A stretch of 64,000 nt of DNA, taken from contig NZ_CP050308.1 in NCBI RefSeq assembly GCF_014189535.1, positions 2,965,001-3,029,000 of the forward strand, in the 5' to 3' direction. Below the pieces are notes generated by a model. It saw nothing but the letters and a program-made list of their open reading frames with translations, was not told where the DNA came from and made no database searches. Position 1 is the first letter of the stretch; every line of letters begins with the position of its first letter. A program made the position numbers and the translations under genes. Source of the stretch: Rhizobium lusitanum (lineage in GTDB: Bacteria > Pseudomonadota > Alphaproteobacteria > Rhizobiales > Rhizobiaceae). This document shows, piece after piece, positions 38,635 to 47,592 of this stretch.

Positions 38635-39341
38635 GTTCGTCCGATCAAAGCAAGGGAGGCCGCTCCCGCGATGAAGTCCTGGCCGGAGAATACGTGCTCG
38701 GCGTGCTGTCATTGGAGGATCGGCAAAAGGTTGAGCGGCGCATGCGCAGCGATCGTCAGTTCGCAGCGATCGTCAGCCGCTGGGAACAGAATCTTTCGGG
38801 ATTCAACGACGACTACGAGATCGTCGCGCCGCCGGCCTCAGTGTTTCCCAAGGTCGAGAAGCGTGTTTTCAGAGAAACTGCGTTCGGCGCTCATCTCTGG
38901 GGCTCGCTGCTACTTTGGCGCTCGGTCGCCTTCGGCTCGCTGTTTCTCGCCATCGGTGTCCTGATGTTTACCGTCACCAACAACACCTCGCAGCCATCGC
39001 CGGGCAAGCAGCTCACCGCGTCTCTTGCCGGACAGAACAGCCCCATCAATTTGCTTGCGAATTATGATGCCACCAATGGGCTGCTGAGGGTGACACCGGT
39101 TGCCGCCGGCCAGCCCCAGGAAAAATCGCTGGAACTCTGGCTGATTCGCGGTAGCGATCCGGCCGAAGCGCTCGGCATCCTGCCGCAGACCGGCGAGGGC
39201 GAGATTGTTTTGCCGTCGGAGCTTCACGGCAAGCTAACGGAAGGCGCGATCATCGCCGTCAGCGTCGAGCCCTTCGGCGGCTCGCCGACCGGCAAGCCGA
39301 CAGGCAACGTCATCGCCTCCGGAACGATCCGTCTGCCCTGA
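38631..39341 (+). CDS. anti-sigma factor, RskA/zinc-less type
   Basis: A 236-residue membrane anti-sigma factor. The cytoplasmic N-terminal part (DEVLAGEYVLGVLSLEDRQK then VERRMRSDRQFAAIVSRWEQ) is the short sigma-binding domain. One transmembrane helix lies near residue 100 (LWRSVAFGSLFLAIGVLMFTV). The periplasmic RskA C-terminal domain carries LELWLIRGSDPAEALGIL and the ending GSPTGKPTGNVIASGTI. It lacks the HxxxCxxC zinc motif, so the signal is probably not thiol-based. ATG 38631 overlaps the sigma stop. Confidence 0.9.
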   Translation: MSSSDQSKGGRSRDEVLAGEYVLGVLSLEDRQKVERRMRSDRQFAAIVSRWEQNLSGFNDDYEIVAPPASVFPKVEKRVFRETAFGAHLWGSLLLWRSVAFGSLFLAIGVLMFTVTNNTSQPSPGKQLTASLAGQNSPINLLANYDATNGLLRVTPVAAGQPQEKSLELWLIRGSDPAEALGILPQTGEGEIVLPSELHGKLTEGAIIAVSVEPFGGSPTGKPTGNVIASGTIRLP

Positions 39342-39451
39342 GAGCGTCTTTCTTCCGAAAAAGGAACTGCGGCTGAAACTCTTCTTCCAGCGTCTCCGTA
39401 CCTTGCTTTGACCCCGCAAGATCGGGGCAAAAAGAGGAAGAGGATAGACCT

Positions 39452-40009
39452 ATGATCAAGACCGTGATCCGCATCGCCGCAGTTGCCGTAACGCTCTCGG
39501 CCGCGACCGGCCTCGCCTATGCCAAGGACCCGATGGTCGGTGGCGCGCCGATGTTCGCCACCAAGAACATCATTCAGAATGCCGTGAACTCCAAGGACCA
39601 CACGACGCTGGTCGCCGCCGTCAAGGCTGCCGGCCTTGTCGATACGCTGGAGGGCAAAGGCCCGTTCACCGTCTTCGCGCCGACCAACGAAGCCTTCAAG
39701 AAACTGCCGCCCGGCACCGTCGAGACGCTGCTGAAGCCGGAGAACAAGGCAACGCTGACGAAGATCCTGACCTGCCATGTGGTGGCCGGTGACGACCTGG
39801 AAGCGGCCATCAAGAAGATGTCGACGAGCAACGGCGGTGAATACGACCTGAAAACGGTCGGCGGCTGCGTGATCAAGGCCAAGGAGAAGGGCGGCAAGCT
39901 GACGCTGGTCGACGAGGCCGGCGGCACTGCTCACATCACCATCGCCGACGTCAAGCAGTCGAACGGCGTGATCCATGTGGTCGACAAGGTCTTGTTGCCG
40001 AAAATGTAA
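39452..40009 (+). CDS. secreted fasciclin (FAS1) domain protein
   Basis: A 185-residue protein with a signal peptide (VIRIAAVAVTLSAATGLAYA, cleavage after AYA) and one FAS1 domain. The domain includes TLVAAVKAAGLVDTLEGKGP then FTVFAPTNEAFKKLPPGTVE, and the H2 motif NGVIHVVDKVLLP at the end. FAS1 proteins mediate adhesion; rhizobial members such as Nex18/Fas are linked to symbiosis or surface behaviour. It follows the ECF sigma/anti-sigma pair by 110 bases and probably forms their regulon. A CCCCGCAAGATCGGGG hairpin precedes its ribosome site. Confidence 0.9.
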   Translation: MIKTVIRIAAVAVTLSAATGLAYAKDPMVGGAPMFATKNIIQNAVNSKDHTTLVAAVKAAGLVDTLEGKGPFTVFAPTNEAFKKLPPGTVETLLKPENKATLTKILTCHVVAGDDLEAAIKKMSTSNGGEYDLKTVGGCVIKAKEKGGKLTLVDEAGGTAHITIADVKQSNGVIHVVDKVLLPKM

Positions 40010-40027
40010 TCAGTTTCGGTAAAAGAG

Positions 40028-40060
40028 CCGCCGCTCCTGGGGCGCCAGGGGCGGCGGTTT
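40028..40060. terminator. terminator after the fasciclin gene
   Basis: CCGCCGCTCCTGG (40028-40040) pairs with CCAGGGGCGGCGG (40045-40057) through one G-U wobble, with a GGCG loop and a following TTT. It lies between the convergent fasciclin and engB genes. Confidence 0.8.
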
Positions 40061-40081
40061 GATATTGTTTGTATCGGGAAA

Positions 40082-40741
40082 TCAGATCGCGATGCCGACC
40101 GTCAGCCTGATCGCTTGGCGCACGTCCTCAAGGCCTTCGCCCTTTTCGGAGGAGGTGACGAGGATCCCGGGATAGGCGGCGGGGCGCTTGCGGATTTTTT
40201 CGGCCGTATCGGCCAGCAGCTTCGGTAGGCCCGCTTCCTTGATCTTGTCGGTCTTGGTCAGCACGATCTGATAGGAAACGGCGGCCTTGTCGAGCAGGTT
40301 CAGGACGTCCTCATCGTTCTTCTTGACGCCGTGGCGGCTGTCGATCAGCACATAGACGCGCTTTAGCGTCGTGCGACCCCGAAGATAATCGAACACCAGC
40401 TTCGTCCAGGCATCGACCTGTTCCTTCGGGGCTTCGGCATAGCCGTAGCCCGGCATATCCACGAGGGCCATCGGCGGCAAGTCGCCGGCCTCGCCGGAAA
40501 AACCGTCGGGAACGAAGTAGTTGAGTTCCTGCGTGCGGCCCGGCGTGTTCGAGGTGCGTGCCAGGCCCTTATGGCCGACCAGCGCGTTGATCAGCGACGA
40601 TTTGCCGACATTCGAGCGTCCGGCAAAAGCCACTTCCAAAGGCCCTTCCGGCGGCAGGAACTTCATCGCCGGCACGCCGCGGATGAAGATCCACGGGCGG
40701 CCGAAAAGCGGCTTGTCGTCTTTTATCGTCTGTTCTGCCAT
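40082..40741 (-). CDS. engB: ribosome biogenesis GTP-binding protein EngB (YsxC)
   Basis: EngB is a TRAFAC GTPase needed for 50S assembly. The 219-residue product has G1 [14 protein letters not shown] near residue 45, G3 DMPGYGYA near 103 and G4 LTKTDKI near 165. The start at ATG 40741 ([14 protein letters not shown]) gives the family length; an upstream start eight codons earlier is not needed. It lies downstream of yidC on the same strand, separated by a terminator-like hairpin. Confidence 0.95.
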   Translation of the reverse strand: MAEQTIKDDKPLFGRPWIFIRGVPAMKFLPPEGPLEVAFAGRSNVGKSSLINALVGHKGLARTSNTPGRTQELNYFVPDGFSGEAGDLPPMALVDMPGYGYAEAPKEQVDAWTKLVFDYLRGRTTLKRVYVLIDSRHGVKKNDEDVLNLLDKAAVSYQIVLTKTDKIKEAGLPKLLADTAEKIRKRPAAYPGILVTSSEKGEGLEDVRQAIRLTVGIAI

Positions 40742-40835
40742 GCTGCTTAAGGTCTTCCGGTTCAATTGTTGACTGGCTTCGGGGTTTTGCCGCCGAAAGT
40801 CAAGTTTTGATAGACGTCAGCTTATATCCCCAAAG

Positions 40836-40864
40836 AAAAGCCCCGCTTTCGCGGGGCTTTTTTC
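40836..40864 (-). terminator. rho-independent terminator after yidC
   Basis: On the minus strand AAAAGCCCCGC and GCGGGGCTTTT form a strong stem with a GAAA loop. It starts two bases after the yidC stop. The symmetrical A/T flanks could work on both strands. Confidence 0.85.
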
Positions 40865-40865
40865 G

Positions 40866-42671
40866 TCATTTCGATGGTGCCGGTTTTCGTTTGAAGACAC
40901 CCTTCAGATTGTCGAAGAGTTCCACCTTCACGCCATGGCGCTTCATGATGATCGACTGCTGGATCACCGAGAGCGTGTTGTTCCACGCCCAGTAGATCAC
41001 CAGGCCGGCCGGGAAGCTGGCCAGCATGAACATAAATACCAGCGGCATCCAGGTGAAGATCATCGCCTGGGTCGGGTCCGGCGGCGTCGGGTTCATGCGC
41101 ATCTGCAGGAACATGGTGATGCCCATGATCAGCGGCCAGACGCCAAGATGCAGGATGGTCGGAGCCGTGAACGGCAGCAGGCCGAAGAGATTGACGATCG
41201 AGGTCGGATCGGGAGCGGAAAGGTCCTGGATCCAGCCGAAGAACGGCGCATGGCGCATCTCGATGGTGATGTAGATCACCTTGTAGAGCGAGAAGAAGAT
41301 CGGGATCTGCAGGAGCACCGGCCAGCAGCCGGCGATCGGGTTGATCTTCTCTTCCTTGTAGAGCTGCATGGTTGCCTGTTGCAGCCCCATGCGGTCGTCG
41401 CCGAACTTGGCCTTCAGCTCTTCCATCTTCGGCTGCATGCGCTTCATGTTCGCCATCGAAGCGTACTGCTTGCTGGCGAGCGGGAAGAACAGACCCTTGA
41501 CGACGATGGTCGTGCACAGGATGGCGACGCCGAAATTGCCGAAGTAGCGGAAGAAGAAATCCATCAGCTTGAACATCGGCTTGGTGATGAAATAGAACCA
41601 GCCCCAGTCGATCAGGCGGTCGAATTTCGGGATCGAATAGCTCGTCTCGTAGCGGTCGATGACCGGCACTTCCTTGGCGCCGGCGAAGACGAGGCTCTTC
41701 AGCTCCTGCGACTGGCCGGGGGCGACGGTGATGGCATCTTGCTTGTAGTCGGCCTGATAGCGCGGCTGGCCATCGGCGAAATGCGAGAAATGCGCGTCAT
41801 AGGCACCCGACTGCGGCGGCACGATCGTGGCTGCCCAGTACTTGTCGGTGATGCCAAGCCAGCCGCCGGTCGCTTTCGCGGGATTGACGGCTTCCTTTTC
41901 GGCGGCGGTATACTTGGTCTCGATCAGGCCATCGTCACCGATAACGCCGATGAAGCCTTCATGCAGAACGTATGCCGACGGCGTGGTGGGCTTGTTGTAA
42001 CGCGTCACGCGGCCATAGCTCGACAACGATACCGGCGCCTGACCGGCATTGGCGATCTTGTCGGTGATCGTGAACATATAGCGTTCGTCGACGGAGATCG
42101 TGCGGGCGAAGGTGATGCCCTTGTCATTGGTGTAGGAGAGCGTCACCGGCGTGCTGTCGGTCAGCTTGTTGCCACCCGAAAGCGTCCACACCGTCGAGGG
42201 GCCGGGAACGGCGCCAGTCGTGTCGCTGCCGACATAGCCGAGTTCGGTGAAATAGCCGTCCTTGGTGTCGGCCGGGCTGAACAGCGTGATGATCGGGCTG
42301 CTCTTGTCGACCGTGTCATGGTAGGCCTTGAGCTGCAGATCGTCGAAGCGGGCACCTTCCAGATTGATGGAGCCGGACAGCGCGGGCGTGTCGATGATCA
42401 CGCGTGAGGAGGCCGACTTGGCAACCGATTGATCATGCGTCAGCGTCGTCGGCGCATTCTGGCCGCTCGATGGCAGCGCACCGTCCACGGCAGTGCCGCT
42501 GGCTGGGGTCTGCGTCGTCTGGGCCTGCTGCGTCTGCTGCTGCAGCTTCGCGGCCTGATCGGCCTTGCGCTGCGCTTCGAGGCGCGGGTTCATGTAGAAA
42601 AACTGCCAGGCGAGAACAATCAGCACAGACAGGGCAATTGCTATGAAGTAATTGCGTTTGTTTTCCATCAT
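40866..42671 (-). CDS. yidC: membrane protein insertase YidC
   Basis: YidC inserts and folds inner-membrane proteins. The 601-residue product has an N-terminal anchor ([21 protein letters not shown]), a large periplasmic beta domain (about residues 60-345) and the conserved core of five membrane segments. The core contains [21 protein letters not shown] with the hydrophilic-groove Lys, and the cytoplasmic [21 protein letters not shown] loop. It ends basic (FKRKPAPSK). The first ATG overlaps the rnpA stop; the next codon is also ATG. Confidence 0.96.
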   Translation of the reverse strand: MMENKRNYFIAIALSVLIVLAWQFFYMNPRLEAQRKADQAAKLQQQTQQAQTTQTPASGTAVDGALPSSGQNAPTTLTHDQSVAKSASSRVIIDTPALSGSINLEGARFDDLQLKAYHDTVDKSSPIITLFSPADTKDGYFTELGYVGSDTTGAVPGPSTVWTLSGGNKLTDSTPVTLSYTNDKGITFARTISVDERYMFTITDKIANAGQAPVSLSSYGRVTRYNKPTTPSAYVLHEGFIGVIGDDGLIETKYTAAEKEAVNPAKATGGWLGITDKYWAATIVPPQSGAYDAHFSHFADGQPRYQADYKQDAITVAPGQSQELKSLVFAGAKEVPVIDRYETSYSIPKFDRLIDWGWFYFITKPMFKLMDFFFRYFGNFGVAILCTTIVVKGLFFPLASKQYASMANMKRMQPKMEELKAKFGDDRMGLQQATMQLYKEEKINPIAGCWPVLLQIPIFFSLYKVIYITIEMRHAPFFGWIQDLSAPDPTSIVNLFGLLPFTAPTILHLGVWPLIMGITMFLQMRMNPTPPDPTQAMIFTWMPLVFMFMLASFPAGLVIYWAWNNTLSVIQQSIIMKRHGVKVELFDNLKGVFKRKPAPSK

Positions 42672-43081
42672 ACTTTCCTGGAGCGGTCCGTCTCCGGCCG
42701 GCGGGGTTTCGGCCTGGTTTCGATCCGGTGGGCGAGTTCGCTCGCCAGTTTTTCGAAAGGTGCGGTCAGTACATCGCGCCGCGCGACAACCACATAGTCG
42801 TGTCCGGGCTGCATTGCAAACCCGGCATGAAGTCGCACAGCTTCCTTCAGCCTGCGCCGCATGCGGTTGCGTTCCACCGCGTTGCCATGTTTTTTGGTAA
42901 CGGTAAAACCGACGCGGGGTTCGGCGTCGGTGAGCTTGCGGTCCAGCACTTCGATCAGGAAGAGACTTCCCTTGCGCTTTTCGCCCTGGCGGACAGCAAG
43001 AAACTGCGGCCGGCTTTTCAGCCGCCCGACAGTCTTTTTGGATCGTTCATTCGTCAATTCGCCCGCCATCTTCTCGGGCAT
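42668..43081 (-). CDS. rnpA: ribonuclease P protein component
   Basis: RnpA binds the RNase P RNA and helps tRNA 5' maturation. The 137-residue product has the core [28 protein letters not shown] with the RNR signature, plus [20 protein letters not shown] chose ATG 43081, preceded by AAGGG; ATG 43069 is also possible. Longer frames reaching back to 43315 overlap rpmH in another frame and are not real. It lies between rpmH and yidC as usual. Confidence 0.93.
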   Translation of the reverse strand: MPEKMAGELTNERSKKTVGRLKSRPQFLAVRQGEKRKGSLFLIEVLDRKLTDAEPRVGFTVTKKHGNAVERNRMRRRLKEAVRLHAGFAMQPGHDYVVVARRDVLTAPFEKLASELAHRIETRPKPRRPETDRSRKV

Positions 43082-43089
43082 TCCGGCCC

Positions 43090-43224
43090 TTAGGCCGAAA
43101 GACGCTTGCGACCGCGGGCGCGGCGGGCGGAAAGAACCTTGCGGCCGCCAGCGGTTGCCATGCGTGCACGGAAACCGTGACGACGCTTGCGAACAAGCTT
43201 GGATGGTTGGTAAGTACGCTTCAT
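43090..43224 (-). CDS. rpmH: 50S ribosomal protein L34
   Basis: A 44-residue, strongly basic ribosomal protein: [20 protein letters not shown] then [20 protein letters not shown] and RLSA. This is the complete L34 sequence pattern. It is the first gene of the rpmH-rnpA-yidC run, with rnpA starting nine bases after its stop. Confidence 0.97.
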   Translation of the reverse strand: MKRTYQPSKLVRKRRHGFRARMATAGGRKVLSARRARGRKRLSA

Positions 43225-43345
43225 TTATTTGAACACCGCGGAGTGCGGCCCTTCTTGAGCTTTGCTTTAAAAGCAAGGAGCGCTGTTGATTATGACGAAC
43301 GGACTCGGCCCGCAAATGCAGGCTCCGTGACCGGACGTGCGCGGG

Positions 43346-43374
43346 CTTATACGGATCATGTCCCCCGAAGTCAA
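43346..43374 (-). promoter_or_regulatory. sigma70-type promoter of the rpmH operon
   Basis: On the minus strand TTGACT (43374-43369) and TATAAG (43351-43346) are spaced by exactly 17 bases. Transcription would begin near 43339, giving a leader of about 115 bases before rpmH. Match to the consensus is strong. Confidence 0.65.
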
Positions 43375-43645
43375 TTATATCGCCGCAGATTCCTGAAAAC
43401 CTGCTTCCTGGGCAAGGCGCGGCTTTGTCTTGGCGGCGGGTAGTGTTGTTGCGATTCCGGACAGCCGGTAAATTCGCATTTCATAATATTAAGAATGCTA
43501 TTTCTGGATATATACTAAGTATCCGAAGGTGTTTTGAAATTTATATTAAGGGTGCCGCAATATAACATTAATAATTTTAGTGGATATTTAGGGGTATTGC
43601 GGAAAGCCCGAGTTTTTGAGGGGGTGGCTTCCGCTTGCAGGAGGC
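43375..43645. other. AT-rich intergenic stretch between the rpmH promoter and the chemoreceptor gene
   Basis: About 270 bases without a gene. From about 43470 to 43600 it is distinctly AT-rich (AATATTAAGAATG, TTTATATTAAGG, AATAACATTAATAATTTTAG). This would carry the chemoreceptor promoter, but I cannot place clear hexamers. I see no dnaA-box array, so I do not call an origin here. Confidence 0.4.
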
Positions 43646-45637
43646 ATGTCGTTGAAGATTCGTGGCAAGATTAATCTGCTTGTATGTGTGATGGCCAGTG
43701 CCGCCCTTTTGATCGGCGCAACCGCCCTTTATGCCGTGCATCGGTATGAGCGGCAGATGCGGGCCTATGAGCAGACGGCGAGCCGCGCCTATAAGGGCGA
43801 GCATCTGAACCGTGTCGTGACCGCCGTCGTCATGGAAGCGCGCGGTATCTATGCGTCGGCCACCGTCAAGGACGCCAAGAATTTCGCCGACGGATTGATG
43901 AAGGATCTCGACGAGATCGACAGCACATTTGCCACCTGGTCGCCAATGGTTCCCGAAGCACAGAAGGCGGAATTCGCCAAATTGCAGGATCGAGCCCAGG
44001 AATTCCGCACATTCCGGTCTGAAACCGTGAGACTTGCTCTGTCGGATGGTCCCGATGCCGCCAGCAAGCAGGGTAATAATGAGGCCAACCGCGCCAATCG
44101 CAAGGCCTTCCAGGCCGAGATCGACACAGTCGTTCAGGCAGACAAGGCCGAGCTCGCGACGGTCGGCGCCGAAATCGAAGCTTTCCATCAAATGGTCCTT
44201 TGGGCTGTGCTCGGCATCACGATGCTGGGCATCGCCGTGGGTGCTGGCCTCGGCAGCTATATCGGCGCAGTGCATTTGAGCCGCCCGATCCGCAAGGTGA
44301 CGCAAACCATCAAGCAAGTGGCGGATGGCGATTTCGATGTCGAGGTTCCCTTCGCCGGGCGCGCGGATGAAATCGGCGAGATGGCCGCCGCCGTCGACAT
44401 ATTCAAGCAGAACGGCAAGGCCGTGCGACGCATGAATGCCGAGGAAACGACGATGCGGGCCAGGAGCGAGGATCTGCAGTCCGACATGTCGATCGTCGTT
44501 GCCGCCGCGACCGCCGGCGATTTCAGCCGCCGCATCGACAAGGACTACGAAGACGTCAATCTCAACCGTTTCGCCGGCGGCATCAACGAACTCCTGGCAA
44601 GTGTCGATATTGGTGTCGGCGAGGTTCGCCGCGTTATTGCGAGCCTTGCGGATGGCGATCTGACCCAGACCATGCGGGGCGAATTCCAGGGCGCCTTCGC
44701 CGAGCTGCAGCAGAACGTCAACGCCACGTTCGCAACCCTCAAGAACACCATGCGCGAAGTGCGGGAGACGACCGGTTCGATCAACGCCAATACCAACGAA
44801 CTGGGCCATGCCAGCGACGACCTGTCGCGGCGCACCGAGCAGCAGGCCGCCGCTTTGGAAGAGACTTCCGCGGCGCTCGACCAGATCACCGCCGTGGTGC
44901 GAAGCTCGACCGAGCGGGCGCGGGAGGCGAGCGTCATGGTGACGGAAGCCAAGGAAGATGCCGCTCGTTCCGGCACGGTCGTGCGCAATGCCGTCGACGC
45001 CATGGGGCGTATCGAGCAGGCGTCGGGCGAGATCAGCCAGATCATCAGCGTCATCGACGAGATCGCTTTCCAGACCAACCTGCTGGCGCTGAACGCCGGT
45101 GTGGAGGCTGCCCGCGCCGGTGATGCCGGCAAGGGTTTCGCCGTCGTCGCCCAGGAAGTGCGCGAGCTGGCGCAGCGCTCGGCCACGGCTGCCAAGGATA
45201 TCAAGGCGCTGATCAGCAAATCGGGCAGCGAGGTGCAGGTAGGCGTCAAGCTGGTGCAGGCAACCGGCGAGGCGCTGGCGACCATCGAGGCGCGCGTCTT
45301 GAAGATCAACGATCACATTCATTCGATCGCGACGGCTGCTCGCGAGCAGGCGACCGGCCTGACCGAGGTCAACAAGGCCGTCAACCAGATGGACGAGGTG
45401 ACGCAGCGAAACGCCGCCATGGTCGAGGAAACCTCGGCCGCCACCCACCGTCTTTCGGGGGAGGCGGATGGCCTCGTTCGCCTTGTCGCCCGCTTCAGGG
45501 TCGAGGCGGATGTTGCATCCGCACCGGTATCGGCGCGCCCGGAGACACATCGCGCCGTGGCATCGCCGGCGCATCGCATGATCGGCAAGATCGCCAGCGC
45601 TTTCGGCGGCGGTCCGGCGGCGGTACAGGAATTTTGA
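43646..45637 (+). CDS. methyl-accepting chemotaxis protein with HAMP domains
   Basis: A 663-residue transmembrane chemoreceptor. It has an N-terminal membrane segment (INLLVCVMASAALLIGATAL), a helical periplasmic sensor up to about residue 185 and a second membrane segment (VLGITMLGIAVGAGLGSYIG). HAMP (SRPIRKVTQTIKQVADGDFDV) and a second HAMP-like unit near 330 follow. The signalling hairpin tip reads IDEIAFQTNLLALNAGVEAA. The ending PAAVQEF is not a CheR pentapeptide. The ribosome site AGGAGG is only one base from ATG 43646 but seven bases from TTG 43652, so translation may start at that TTG. The ligand is unknown. Confidence 0.93.
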   Translation: MSLKIRGKINLLVCVMASAALLIGATALYAVHRYERQMRAYEQTASRAYKGEHLNRVVTAVVMEARGIYASATVKDAKNFADGLMKDLDEIDSTFATWSPMVPEAQKAEFAKLQDRAQEFRTFRSETVRLALSDGPDAASKQGNNEANRANRKAFQAEIDTVVQADKAELATVGAEIEAFHQMVLWAVLGITMLGIAVGAGLGSYIGAVHLSRPIRKVTQTIKQVADGDFDVEVPFAGRADEIGEMAAAVDIFKQNGKAVRRMNAEETTMRARSEDLQSDMSIVVAAATAGDFSRRIDKDYEDVNLNRFAGGINELLASVDIGVGEVRRVIASLADGDLTQTMRGEFQGAFAELQQNVNATFATLKNTMREVRETTGSINANTNELGHASDDLSRRTEQQAAALEETSAALDQITAVVRSSTERAREASVMVTEAKEDAARSGTVVRNAVDAMGRIEQASGEISQIISVIDEIAFQTNLLALNAGVEAARAGDAGKGFAVVAQEVRELAQRSATAAKDIKALISKSGSEVQVGVKLVQATGEALATIEARVLKINDHIHSIATAAREQATGLTEVNKAVNQMDEVTQRNAAMVEETSAATHRLSGEADGLVRLVARFRVEADVASAPVSARPETHRAVASPAHRMIGKIASAFGGGPAAVQEF

Positions 45638-45806
45638 TCCATCAGAACGGTGACGGGAAAGGCGTCCGGGCACGCCTTTCCCGCTGCTGCTGAGGCCAAT
45701 CTTGTCGCCTGTCACGGAAGCGATTGGAAAACGCTCCGCAATCCCCTATGATCTATCCTCGATATGTCGTCATCAGATCGCTTTGCAGAAAAGCGGGACA
45801 GCCGAA

Positions 45807-47326
45807 ATGGATAGTGACCAGGACAGGAACATCGGCACGGCCGACAAGGCTGAGGCGCGTGGTCATGCCCGTTTCTGTCGGCCGACCGGTATTTTCGGCG
45901 GCCTGTCAGGCAAGCTCCTGCTCCTCACCGTATTCTTCATCCTGCTTGCCGAGGTGCTGATCTTCGTGCCGTCGGTCGCCAATATGCGGCTGCGCTGGCT
46001 GGAAGACCGGCTGAGCACGGCCGCCGCCGCCGCCACTGTCATTGATGGCCTGCAGCCGGTCGAACTGCCTCGCGCGCTTCAGAAAGAAACGCTGATGGCG
46101 ACCGGCACGCGTGCGATCGTGCTGCGCAAGGACGGGACGTCACGGCTGCTGGCGACCGCCGAGATGCCGACTTCCGTCGACGAACAATATGATCTGAGCA
46201 ATGTCTCCCTGCCGACCGCAATGCGTGATGCGCTGGACACACTGCTGTTTGGTGGCAACCGGATTATCCGCGTCTTCGGCCCGGTCGGCGGCGATGCCGG
46301 CACCGGCATTGAGGTGGTGTTGAAGGACACGCGCTTGCGCAACGCCATGCTCGCCTATTCGGGCAGTGTCTTGCTGATGTCGATCCTGATTTCGCTGTTC
46401 ACCGCGACCCTGATCTTTTTGCCATCAACCGCATGATGATCCGTCCGATCCGCCGGCTGACCGACAGCATGCAGGCCTATTCCGACGATCCGGAGGATCC
46501 GAGCCGGGTGCTTACGCCGGACAAAGGGCGCGACGAGCTCGCCGTCGCTGGCCACCACCTCGCCGCCATGCAGTTGCAACTGCAAAAGACGCTGAAGCAG
46601 CAGAAGAACCTCGCCGCCCTCGGTCTTGCCGTGTCGAAGATCAACCACGACATGCGCAACATCCTGTCGGCGGCGCAACTGATGTCGGACCGGCTGGTCG
46701 ATGTCGACGACCCCATGGTCAAGCGCTTCGCGCCGAAGCTCCTGCGAACCATCGACCGCGCCGTCGGCTATACGACCGAGGTCCTGTCCTATGGCCAGAC
46801 CTCCGAATCAGCACCGCGGCGCCGGCGGGTGCATCTGCATGAGCTGATCGACGAGGTCCGCGATATCCTGGCGATCGACCCTGATGGCGGCATCGAGTTC
46901 GTCGAGCAGGTAAGCCAGGATCTGGTTGTCGATGCCGACAGCGAGCAACTGTTCCGCGTCATTCACAATCTCTGCCGCAACGCCCATCAGGCGCTGGTTA
47001 CCTTCGGCGATGCGGAGCCCGACAGCATCCGTCGCATCACGGTTTCGGGACATCGCATCGGTAGCGTCGTCGGCATCACCGTCGACGACACCGGCCCGGG
47101 TATGCCGCAGAAGGCGCGGGAGAACCTGTTCACCGCCTTCCGTGGCTCCGCGCGTTCCGGCGGCACCGGCCTGGGGCTGGCAATTGCCCGCGAACTGGTG
47201 CTTGCCCATGGCGGCACCATTGCACTGGTGGAAAAACCTGCCGCCGGCACGCAGTTCCGCATCGAAATACCGGACCGCCCGGTTTCACTCGACGATTACC
47301 GTAGCCGCAGCGCCCACGAAAGCTGA
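45807..47326 (+). pseudogene. membrane sensor histidine kinase, split by a T-run frameshift
   Basis: The first part (45807-46436) has a membrane segment (LLLLTVFFILLAEVLIFVPS), a periplasmic sensor and a second membrane segment, and runs out of frame at LIFLPSTA. The second part begins in another frame at 46433 as MMIRPIRRLTDSM (HAMP). It then has the H box SKINHDMRNILS, N box HNLCRNAHQAL, DDTGPGMPQ and GGTGLGLAIARELV. One more T in the five-T run at 46416-46420 joins them as LIFFAINRMMIRPIRR, giving a 506-residue kinase. No response regulator gene is adjacent. It is either a real pseudogene or a sequence error. Confidence 0.85.
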
Positions 47327-47385
47327 GGTTTTTCAGCTTCTTCGCCGCCATTCCTGTGAAAATCGCGATCTTTTTCAGAAACCCA

Positions 47386-47414
47386 CTTGCATTCCCCCGA
47401 AGGACGCTTTAGAG
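47386..47414 (+). promoter_or_regulatory. sigma70-type promoter for tRNA-Arg
   Basis: CTTGCA at 47386-47391 and TTAGAG at 47409-47414 are spaced by 17 bases. Transcription would begin near 47421, about 30 bases before the mature tRNA end. Confidence 0.6.
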
Positions 47415-47449
47415 AACCGCCACGCCAACGGTTTACTCCGTTTGGACAC

Positions 47450-47526
47450 GCACCCGTAGCTCAGCTGGATAGAGCACCAGACTACGAATCTGGGGGTCGG
47501 GCGTTCGAATCGCTCCGGGTGCGCCA
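47450..47526 (+). tRNA. tRNA-Arg (anticodon ACG)
   Basis: A complete 77-base cloverleaf including the encoded CCA. The acceptor arms GCACCCG and CGGGTGC pair fully. The D arm is GCTC/GAGC, the anticodon arm CCAGA-CTACGAA-TCTGG with anticodon ACG, and the T arm GGGCG-TTCGAAT-CGCTC. A34 would be edited to inosine to read CGU/CGC/CGA. Confidence 0.97.
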
Positions 47527-47592
47527 CTTCTTTTTCCTCTATATTAATGCAGTGGCCTCCAAAACGTCCGTGATATAAGCGGCGCGTATCGC

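Noticed and set aside
39342..39451. ECF-type promoter (GGAAC ... CGTCT) before the fasciclin gene
   Set aside because: The two parts are present but about 22-23 bases apart, too far for a normal ECF promoter.
40935..42407. 490-codon plus-strand frame across yidC
   Set aside because: Composition is Arg/Asp/His-rich without domains; it mirrors yidC codon positions.
43225..43645. Replication origin next to rpmH
   Set aside because: AT-rich but without repeated DnaA boxes; in Rhizobiaceae the origin is usually not at rpmH.
43577..45715. 712-codon minus-strand frame opposite the chemoreceptor
   Set aside because: Shadow of the receptor's GC-rich third positions; low-complexity, no domains.
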